A stretch of DNA of 21,601 nt, taken from IMG/VR virus record IMGVR_UViG_3300030202_000122, positions 1 to 21,601 of that record; one strand, written 5' to 3'. Position numbers and translations under genes: made by a program. The stretch comes from a virus. Below are positions 5,059 through 12,691 of this stretch, in pieces. The notes beneath the pieces are model-generated. The model ran no database searches and had not been told where the DNA came from. It saw only the letters and a list, made by a program, of their open reading frames with translations. Numbering within the stretch: the first letter of the stretch is position 1; every line of letters begins with the position of its first letter.

Positions 5059-8000
5059 TTATTCTCCAAATCCTAGTTTATTCATCTGTTCAGAATAAGG
5101 AAGACCTGTAAAGGGGTCTACTCTATCTGACGGGTCTTCTTTAGTATAAGGAACTTCTTCCTCTCCTTTTACTAGCCCTCCTTCAACTTTAGTTTGTCTT
5201 AGTATTTCTTTTAATTTTTCTTCGTTTTTAGTAGGTTTACGTACCATTTCTACTAATTCTTTAGGTACAGTAGTTGTACCTATAGGTTTATCTTCATCTC
5301 CAGTAAACGATATATTTATCATTGGTAAAGTCCTGTATATTCTACTATATTTACCTACATAGTATTGTAATTCCCTCATCCCCATAGGACCTTGTACATT
5401 TTCATCTAAGAATCTTTTGTATTTTTCTTCAGAAGGAAGATAAGGTTTATATCTATTTCTATTTAAAAATAAAATAGTTTGTTTGTCTATTCCTGCATCT
5501 TCTAAAATTCTTTTTGCTGTTATACCGTCTACATCAAAATATCTGGCAGCATCAACAGCTAACTTTAAATCTTTATAGGCATAGTAATGTTGTTTATTAG
5601 CTTGTGATAAACCTTTTAAAAAATCATTACCGTCTTTAGTTCTTCCTATGCCTATATTGTCAAATGTTTTTCTAGCATCGTCAAAACCTCTAAGATATTG
5701 TTTTGCTTTTCTTTCAAGGTCTCCTTTTACATCTACTTTTTCAAATCTAAAACCTGTTAAGTTAGCAATAACTTGCCCTGTTCTGGTGTATTCTTTTTTA
5801 CCTACTGACCCTGCAGTTACTCCTTCTAAAAACTCAGCAAACTTACCATCTCCAAGTTTTTCATATTCGTCTCCCATAAAAGCTTTTGTTGTTTTAGGAA
5901 CTTGTTGTAGTGCTCCCGGAACAAAAGGTCTATATAGTTCATATAAAGCTAACTTAGCTTTGTCTCCCCAGCCGCCTTCATCCCAGCCTTTAATAGGATA
6001 TCCTTCAGAAGTCTCGCCTCTGTTAATATCCATGATTGCTTTTGTAAACATAGCTTCACTAAAAAAAGGTTTAGTATATTCATACAAGCCTTCTTTCATA
6101 GATTCTCCCATAACTCTAGCTAAATTTTCTTCTGTTTTTTCACCGTGAGCAAAATTAATAATAGCTGTTTGTAGCGGTCTTTTTATAGTGTCGTAAGGGT
6201 CTATAAAACTAAAATCATTTTTATATAAAGTACCTTCTTTGTCTCTATAAAAAATAAACTTAGAATTTTTTGCATAGTCATAAGGATTTAAATGTCTTAT
6301 TCTTTCTTCTTCTTCATCGGTAACACCATGCCAATGTTTAGTTAATTCACTCAGTCCTTCGTTACCAAACATACCTACACCCATGAAGCCTCCTAGCCTA
6401 CGGGCACCTCTCATTCTTGTTGCAGAAGCAATTCCTCCTCCGCTTAAAAACAATTCTCTTAGTCCTTGTTCTACAATACCATAACTAGTACGTACCATTT
6501 CTGCAGGAAAAGAAAAGTAATTACCAAAAGGTAGTTTTCTTAACTGTTTAATACCTGTAGGTACTAGAGAGTAAGTAGGTACAGTATTTCTAACAATTTT
6601 TGCAGCTTCTTTTTCTAACCTTTGTAAGTATTCTGGGTTTTGTTTAATGTATTCATCGTAAGTAACTCTTGTGTTATAAGGTTGACCGCTTCGTTTACCT
6701 ATACGTGTCCCTTTAAATGTAGTTCCTTTAGCTTGTTTTATTAAAGAATCTAACTCTTGTTCAAAACTTATAATTTTAAAAAAGTCATCTTCTGCTATAT
6801 AAGCATCTTGTATATTTTGACCCCATTTTTTTAAAGTTTTACCTTTGTCTCCTAGTTTTAAAGTTGTATTATTTAAAAATCTTTCTACTCCTGAACCAGC
6901 AGATTCTTTCATTAACTCTTGAATATCTCCGTACCTAGCTCCTGTATTAACTAAATCTAAAGATACTAGTTTATTGTAATAATCTAAAGCTTCTTTTTCA
7001 CCTACGTCTTTAAATCTTCTATTGTAAATTGCTTTAGCAGCATCTTTACCTTTACCAGAAAAAGGATTATTACCATTAGCAAGAGTAAAGAAAGCACCAC
7101 CGATAGTGTTTCTTAAATGAGTAATGTGATTTAAAACAGTTTTAGAAGCCTGTCCATAACCTTTTAAAGCTAAGAAACTTTTATACCAATTAGTTTTATC
7201 TAGTTGACCTATTAAGCCTTGACGTTCTCCAAACATCATTGCCATTTCTTCTGTCATAAACTTACCGTTTAAAACACCGTATTGTTTTCCCCTTAAAGGA
7301 GTAGTGTATCTAATTCCTGTTTTAGTATCTACAAACGCTTTGTTAAAAACATGACCTTTTTTTCTTCTTCCTGATTGTCCCATTTGAAAAGCTTGTTGCT
7401 CTAAAGTAGGGTCTAGTTTTTCGTCCCAGTATTTTTCACCTTGTATTTTATCAAATTTCTTTCTTACTCTACCTTTAAGTAAACCATAAGCTTCTTGACT
7501 AAATCTATAATCTTCTATAAAAGAAGTTACTTGAGTAACACTTTTTAAAACATTAACAGAAGGACTTTTTATTTCTCCCATTAAATCTTTTAAAGGTTCG
7601 TCTATGTCTCCTTTACGTTTAAAAATACTTCTATTACTACCGTAAAAATTATCCATACGTGCAAAATAATCGTTTGAAGAATCTTTTGCAGCACTTTCTA
7701 GTATACCTTCTACTCTTGTCATAGCTTCATCTGTTAAAGCTACATCATCATAATCTCTAAACTTATTTTCTTGCGATAACATTTTACGAATACTCGCTGT
7801 AGCTTTTAAAAAAACATCAGAGCCTTCTATTGCTTTATAAGCATCATTTGAACCGTTTACAAAAGCTTCTCTAAACTTTTTAAAATTTTTATATTTTTTA
7901 TTAGCTATAGCACTGCTTTCAAATATATCATAGCTAGTATGTAACCACTTACCTAAGTTTCCTTCTATTGTTTCTTTTAACTCTTTTGATATTTGATTGT

Positions 8001-9555
8001 TAGGCATCTGTAAAAATATTTCACTAAAATTATCTAACAAGGTTCTCATTTCAGCTATATCATTTCTTAACTCTTTAGGTACTTTATCAAAAGCATCTGT
8101 ATTAAAACTTTTAAGATAGTCTTTGCCTAAATTCTTTTTACCATAGGGACTGTTTTTAAATTCTACAGCATCTTTATAAGCTTCCCATTGTGGTACAAAC
8201 TCGTCATTCTTTAATGCATCGTTTACACCTTTTTGTATTTTTTCATCTATCTCTGTAGTTCCTAACTTTTGATACTTTTTTAATTTAGAATATTTAGTAG
8301 TTACATCTTTTATTTTTTTATCTAAACTACTAGCGAAGTTTTCTGCTGCATCTGCCCATGCATTTTTAGCAGCTTCTGATTTATTAAATAATTCAAATAC
8401 TTTCGGGGTAAAGTAACCTCTTGATTTAAAAAACTCTTGAAGTCCTATGCCCAACCCAAATCTTCCCATGCCTAATTTACTAATTCCTCTTTTTAATTTA
8501 TTACTAGAAAATTGCCATAGTTTTGAAACGTCTTCATCTGGTGCACTTTTTAAAGAAGGTAAATTTTCTGGAGAATTTTTAGAAGCTTTAGTTATTATAT
8601 CTTTAAAACCTTGAATATCTAAAGAACCTTTTTCATGTTTTGCTTTAATTTCTTTTAAAGCTTTCATTAAATTTTTTTTATTTTTTACAGTTTCTTTTAC
8701 AGCTTTACTACCATAATAAGCTGCAGGTAATCCTAGAGTAAATGCAAGACCTTCTATTGCTAAACCAGCTCTATTTTCTAATTCTGTTTTGTTGTCATCT
8801 GCTTCTAGGAATTTTAACATATCATTAAGAGCACCTTCATCATCTCCAATAAACTCTCCTATCATATTAGCAAGTCTATCTTCATAAGGATTCACAGAAA
8901 ACTGTACGCCTACTTCTCCTGCAACTGCTGCTTTACCTACGTTTTTAGTTCCTCTTAAAACTCTACTAGAATCTATAGTTTGTTTTAATTTTTTACCTTT
9001 ATCAGTAGCTATGTAAGCTTTACCAACTTTATCTAGACCTTTAGTTCCTGCAAAAACACTTCCTAGAATAGCTGTCATGTCTCTTATAATTTCTCCACCA
9101 GCATATTCAGGTTCTTTTATAACAGATACTTCTCTACCACCTCTATCAGCTTTAGTTACAGACTCTTCTCCTACAAGAGCTTTTAAACCTGTATCTATAA
9201 ATTGTTCTTGTCTTTCTAATAATTCATCATCTACTTCATAAAGATTAGTTTTATCTGCTAATAAATTAACTAAAGACAAACTTTCTCTACCTACATCAGA
9301 AGCAGCTCCAGCTATTGTTCTTTGTGCGGATTCTAATTTAGGAGCTACAGCTAATCCAGCTCTACCTAAAACAGTTTTTTCTATTTCTTTTTTTGTAGCT
9401 TCGTCTATATCTGCATTTAAAGCATCTACAGATTTAATTATCTCATAGCCCGGTAATCTTTTTAAATTAAACTCTAGAGCAGTTTTAAATAAATTTAAAG
9501 CTCTGTCTTCGTTTTCTTTTGAAAGCTCGTCTTCTTCTTTACGAAAAAATCCCAT
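5059..9555 (-). CDS. Giant virion protein (1498 aa), probable internal/DNA-ejection protein
   Basis: This is the largest gene of the window. The protein is mostly charged and predicted alpha-helical, with Lys/Glu-rich stretches, several Gly-rich hydrophobic patches (for example around 250-280, LAIEGLAFTLGLPAAYYG, and about 1050-1110, a FLSGGGIASATRMRGARRLGGFMGVGMFG-like segment read in pieces) and a polar tail with Pro and acidic residues. No lysozyme, transglycosylase or protease motif could be recognised. Its size, its place at the end of a run of structural genes and directly before the endolysin fit the large T7 gp16-like internal core proteins of marine podophages, which form a channel through the cell envelope during DNA entry. 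That assignment is from position and style, not from a motif. Start ATG 9555 has a GAGAG-type site overlapping the previous stop. Confidence 0.6.
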   Translation of the reverse strand: MGFFRKEEDELSKENEDRALNLFKTALEFNLKRLPGYEIIKSVDALNADIDEATKKEIEKTVLGRAGLAVAPKLESAQRTIAGAASDVGRESLSLVNLLADKTNLYEVDDELLERQEQFIDTGLKALVGEESVTKADRGGREVSVIKEPEYAGGEIIRDMTAILGSVFAGTKGLDKVGKAYIATDKGKKLKQTIDSSRVLRGTKNVGKAAVAGEVGVQFSVNPYEDRLANMIGEFIGDDEGALNDMLKFLEADDNKTELENRAGLAIEGLAFTLGLPAAYYGSKAVKETVKNKKNLMKALKEIKAKHEKGSLDIQGFKDIITKASKNSPENLPSLKSAPDEDVSKLWQFSSNKLKRGISKLGMGRFGLGIGLQEFFKSRGYFTPKVFELFNKSEAAKNAWADAAENFASSLDKKIKDVTTKYSKLKKYQKLGTTEIDEKIQKGVNDALKNDEFVPQWEAYKDAVEFKNSPYGKKNLGKDYLKSFNTDAFDKVPKELRNDIAEMRTLLDNFSEIFLQMPNNQISKELKETIEGNLGKWLHTSYDIFESSAIANKKYKNFKKFREAFVNGSNDAYKAIEGSDVFLKATASIRKMLSQENKFRDYDDVALTDEAMTRVEGILESAAKDSSNDYFARMDNFYGSNRSIFKRKGDIDEPLKDLMGEIKSPSVNVLKSVTQVTSFIEDYRFSQEAYGLLKGRVRKKFDKIQGEKYWDEKLDPTLEQQAFQMGQSGRRKKGHVFNKAFVDTKTGIRYTTPLRGKQYGVLNGKFMTEEMAMMFGERQGLIGQLDKTNWYKSFLALKGYGQASKTVLNHITHLRNTIGGAFFTLANGNNPFSGKGKDAAKAIYNRRFKDVGEKEALDYYNKLVSLDLVNTGARYGDIQELMKESAGSGVERFLNNTTLKLGDKGKTLKKWGQNIQDAYIAEDDFFKIISFEQELDSLIKQAKGTTFKGTRIGKRSGQPYNTRVTYDEYIKQNPEYLQRLEKEAAKIVRNTVPTYSLVPTGIKQLRKLPFGNYFSFPAEMVRTSYGIVEQGLRELFLSGGGIASATRMRGARRLGGFMGVGMFGNEGLSELTKHWHGVTDEEEERIRHLNPYDYAKNSKFIFYRDKEGTLYKNDFSFIDPYDTIKRPLQTAIINFAHGEKTEENLARVMGESMKEGLYEYTKPFFSEAMFTKAIMDINRGETSEGYPIKGWDEGGWGDKAKLALYELYRPFVPGALQQVPKTTKAFMGDEYEKLGDGKFAEFLEGVTAGSVGKKEYTRTGQVIANLTGFRFEKVDVKGDLERKAKQYLRGFDDARKTFDNIGIGRTKDGNDFLKGLSQANKQHYYAYKDLKLAVDAARYFDVDGITAKRILEDAGIDKQTILFLNRNRYKPYLPSEEKYKRFLDENVQGPMGMRELQYYVGKYSRIYRTLPMINISFTGDEDKPIGTTTVPKELVEMVRKPTKNEEKLKEILRQTKVEGGLVKGEEEVPYTKEDPSDRVDPFTGLPYSEQMNKLGFGE

Positions 9556-9558
9556 GAA

Positions 9559-11007
9559 TTACTCTCTTAGTTGTTTATCTAATATGTCACTTAAATTATT
9601 AAAAGGCTTAATTACATTCATAAAAGTATCTTCTATTAGTTTTTGACTTTTTTCATTTTCAGCTTTTACTCTTTCATCAAAATCTTCTTGTGATTCATTC
9701 GGTTCTCTTTCAGGAGGTTCTACTATATTTGTAAAGTCTTTAGCACCTCCAGCCATAAATTGCGATAATACTGTAGAAATATCAAGTTCTCCTTTAAGAT
9801 ATTTATTAGCTTCTCCTTCTTGAATACCGGATACTATAAATTTAGAAAATTCTGCAATCGGGTTAGCAATAACAGCTTTATTATTTTCTTTTTGATAAAC
9901 AGCCCACTGTTCTATACCGAAAGAATTTAAAGTTGCGTTAAAAGAATTAATTAAAGGAGCACCTAAAGTAACTAATAGCTGTTCTCCACTTACAATTTCT
10001 TTTTGAGATTCTGTATCTATAGTAACTCCAACAGTACCGTCTGCGTAAGTAGTAGTAATAGTAGGCTGAGCTACAATAACAGTTTCTTTTGTGTTATTTT
10101 CTGGGTTGTCTCTTGAAATAGATTTTAATTCTATTTCACTGGTACTGCTTTTAATAATCTTTTTAACTTTTTTATCAACTATATTACCTTTTATATCTCT
10201 TGTTAAATTATCAGCATAGTCCTGTATAAAATCAGTACTAGCGTTAGGAAAAGCTTTGTTATAAGCTTCAAAGGTTCCTGCAAATTGAGTAAAAGAATTA
10301 AACAACGGGTCGTTTAAAGTTTCTTGTGTAGATTTATTTACTTTAGCCTGTAAAGTTTCTTTAGTTTCTCCTCTAAGTATTCTTTTAACAGGTCTTGTTA
10401 TAGCTCCTAATATATTATTAGGTAGTTCTTGTTTAGCATAAGTATCTAAGTAAGTTTGAACTGCTGTTGTATCACTAGGTACATTTCTTGCATGAGAAAC
10501 AGCGTTATCAAAAAGAGCAACTTGTTCATTTACCATGTCCTCATAAGTAGCGTATTTTTTATTACCTACTTTAAAGTTTGTTAATTTTTTTAAAGTTGCT
10601 AAAGGAACATCATAAGCTGGTATTTCTTTTATTTCATTACCTACCATTGTTTGTACCATGATACCTTCTACATTATTTTCAATACTATTTCTCCAGCTAT
10701 TAGCTATAGAGTTTGAAACATAGTCATAAGTACTTATGTTTTGTTTATCTAAGTTTGATTTTGTAGCAAGTATGTTTTTAGCATTAGTTTGCTCTGTTGT
10801 TAAAAAAGCTTTTTCATCAAGTAAAGAAGCATTAAAAGTATCTACTCTATTTTTTAAAAATTCATTAGCTCCTTTAACTACAAACTTTGCAGCAGCTATT
10901 TTTTTAGCAAACTTTTCTTGTTCTTTTGCTTCATCTTTTTTTCTTTTTATTAAGTCACTTTGAAGTTTTTCTCCAAACTCTATTGACGATGCTTCATAAC
11001 GTGCCAT
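9559..11007 (-). CDS. Virion structural protein (482 aa), probable internal protein
   Basis: The product has a basic, helical N-terminus (KRKKDEAKEQEKFAKKIAAA, about 21-40) and no membrane helix. The remainder is mixed and rich in Asn, Lys and Thr, ending in an acidic helical part (about 428-465). I do not recognise a named domain. Its place between the 210-aa protein and the 1498-aa protein, and its composition, suggest an internal virion protein that works with them. It starts at ATG 11007 with AGGAG six bases upstream, formed by the last two codons (Gln-Glu) of the previous gene. Confidence is high that it is a gene, low for its role. Confidence 0.6.
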   Translation of the reverse strand: MARYEASSIEFGEKLQSDLIKRKKDEAKEQEKFAKKIAAAKFVVKGANEFLKNRVDTFNASLLDEKAFLTTEQTNAKNILATKSNLDKQNISTYDYVSNSIANSWRNSIENNVEGIMVQTMVGNEIKEIPAYDVPLATLKKLTNFKVGNKKYATYEDMVNEQVALFDNAVSHARNVPSDTTAVQTYLDTYAKQELPNNILGAITRPVKRILRGETKETLQAKVNKSTQETLNDPLFNSFTQFAGTFEAYNKAFPNASTDFIQDYADNLTRDIKGNIVDKKVKKIIKSSTSEIELKSISRDNPENNTKETVIVAQPTITTTYADGTVGVTIDTESQKEIVSGEQLLVTLGAPLINSFNATLNSFGIEQWAVYQKENNKAVIANPIAEFSKFIVSGIQEGEANKYLKGELDISTVLSQFMAGGAKDFTNIVEPPEREPNESQEDFDERVKAENEKSQKLIEDTFMNVIKPFNNLSDILDKQLRE

Positions 11008-11010
11008 TAT

Positions 11011-11643
11011 TTACTCCTGTTTTCCTAGTAAACTCATACTAGGTTGTGTTTGTTCTTGAGATTCTTGTGGTTGTAAGTTTTCTTGCTTTTCAAGAATGCC
11101 TGCTTGTAAAGGTAACTCTTCTATTTTTTGTAAAATTTCTGCAGGTACTGATGTTTTAGAAATACTTTCTTTAGTAGGCATTTTACTTTTAGTTAAATTT
11201 TGCATTTGCTCAAATTTATTTTTAGCGTCTTCTTCTAACTCTGTTTCATCTTCATCTTCATCGCCACTATATAAACTATATTCAACTCCAGCTCTTTCAC
11301 AAAGAGCAATAACTACATACATTAAAGGCTCTAAAAGCATCATCATTAAATCAGGATTCCATTGTCCTTCTTTAAAACCTGCATATAAAACTTGCATAAC
11401 TACATCACTTACTGGAACTCCTTGACCGATACCAGAAATAATAGACAAATAATTTTCTTCAATAATTAACTCGCCTACTACATAATCTAAAGCTTCTTTA
11501 AAATTTGTAAATCTAGAAGCACCTTCCCACGGATAAGGAGTATCAGGACTATTAGTTAGAGACTGTCCGGGAATAGGTCTTCCTGCTTGTGATATGGCTT
11601 CAACACCTTTAGGGTCAAGCTCTTCAAACATATTTTGTTCCAT
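11011..11643 (-). CDS. Conserved marine-phage structural protein (RPIPGQSLT/PYPWE type)
   Basis: The 210-aa product carries near residues 22-40 a GRPIPGQSLTN segment and a PYPWE motif that I recall as a conserved signature in virion-associated proteins of marine cyanophages and pelagiphages. A helical core follows with GFKEGQWNPDLMMMLLEPLM (90-109), then a run of acidic residues (GDEDEDETELEED) and a Gln/Glu-rich disordered tail. No enzymatic motif is visible. The start codon overlaps the stop of the 348-aa gene (TAATG), with GGAGG nine bases upstream. Role in the particle is unknown; the family recollection was not checked. Confidence 0.62.
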   Translation of the reverse strand: MEQNMFEELDPKGVEAISQAGRPIPGQSLTNSPDTPYPWEGASRFTNFKEALDYVVGELIIEENYLSIISGIGQGVPVSDVVMQVLYAGFKEGQWNPDLMMMLLEPLMYVVIALCERAGVEYSLYSGDEDEDETELEEDAKNKFEQMQNLTKSKMPTKESISKTSVPAEILQKIEELPLQAGILEKQENLQPQESQEQTQPSMSLLGKQE

Positions 11644-12689
11644 TATTGCATTCCTCCCATACCCATAACATTCATAGCTTGTTGTCTATTTTGAAACCAA
11701 GCATTTTCATCTTGGATAAGACCAGACTGTATGTAGTCATAATTTTGAATAGCTCTTACTTGATAAGGATTTCCTATATTATTTTGTACTGCTAAATCAA
11801 TAGTATCAAAAATACCTTGAGCAGCATTTGGTTGCATTAAAGATGCCATGTTTATATTTGTAAAGTTACTATTAGGAGTAGGTCTTTTTCCTACTACAGC
11901 TTCATATCCTTTTTGTTCTATTCCCTGTGTAAATCCTGAAGTTGCACTATCTACAATTTTTTGTCCAGCATCAAAGTCTTGTATAGAAGTTTTAATATTT
12001 GAAAACTGGTCACTTGCATATCCTTTTATTTTTTCACCTACAGTTTGTTCAGCTACACTAGAAGCTACTTCTGTTTGAATACCGGTTCCTAAATCAAGTG
12101 GTTTATCTAGTAAGCTAGAACTATCAAAAGCATTTTTTACATTAGTTCCTAAATCAGTAGGAGCTTTAAAAGAATTTACAGTTTCTTCAATACTAGGAAG
12201 TTTAAAATCTTTTATATCTTTCATGGCAGCGTCTCCTATAGTCTTAGCATCTAAAGTAGGAGCAGGAGTAAAAGAAGCTTTTAAAGTATCTACAGGTCCT
12301 GAGAATATAGACTTTACTGAGTTACCTAAATCAGCTACAGTTCCTTTACCAGTAACTACATCAAAAGCAGAACTAATAGTATCTGTAACTCCTGTGTATA
12401 CTTTGCCTACCATAGAACCAGCAGTATGAATAGCACTTAAAGTTTTACCAAATAGTTGACCTGCTACTCCTTGACTGTTTGCTAATTTACTAGCAAATTG
12501 TCCAAACTTACCCCAGAAAGTTCCTAGTCCTGCCATCATATGTGGCATAAGAAACATCATACCTATTTGTCCTACTACTCCTAGTTTACCAAAAGCTTTA
12601 CCAATTTTTCCTACAACTTTTTTAATACCTCTGCCAATTTTCTTAGCAACTTTTTTAATACCTTTAAATATTTTTTTAAATAATCCCAT
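11643..12689 (-). CDS. Virion protein with cationic amphipathic N-terminus (348 aa)
   Basis: The first 40 residues are a lysine-rich amphipathic helix (MGLFKKIFKGIKKVAKKIG and so on), followed by a hydrophobic segment (VGQIGMMFLMPHMMAGLG, 39-56). The middle has repeated helical stretches and the C-terminus is Asn/Gln/Met rich, ending GMGGMQ. Such N-termini are typical of membrane-active peptides and occur in small internal virion proteins of marine phages, so a role in membrane penetration during DNA ejection is plausible but inferred. It sits between the 994-aa and 210-aa structural genes. Start ATG 12689 has AGGAG seven bases upstream, derived from the Gly-Asp-stop end of the 994-aa gene. 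Confidence 0.6.
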   Translation of the reverse strand: MGLFKKIFKGIKKVAKKIGRGIKKVVGKIGKAFGKLGVVGQIGMMFLMPHMMAGLGTFWGKFGQFASKLANSQGVAGQLFGKTLSAIHTAGSMVGKVYTGVTDTISSAFDVVTGKGTVADLGNSVKSIFSGPVDTLKASFTPAPTLDAKTIGDAAMKDIKDFKLPSIEETVNSFKAPTDLGTNVKNAFDSSSLLDKPLDLGTGIQTEVASSVAEQTVGEKIKGYASDQFSNIKTSIQDFDAGQKIVDSATSGFTQGIEQKGYEAVVGKRPTPNSNFTNINMASLMQPNAAQGIFDTIDLAVQNNIGNPYQVRAIQNYDYIQSGLIQDENAWFQNRQQAMNVMGMGGMQ

Positions 12690-12691
12690 TA

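Noticed and set aside
5648-6148. 166-aa forward-strand frame inside the 1498-aa gene
   Set aside because: It is antisense to a long, clearly coding minus-strand gene, has Ser/Leu/Pro-rich shadow composition and no ribosome site. The other forward-strand frames in the window fail for the same reasons.
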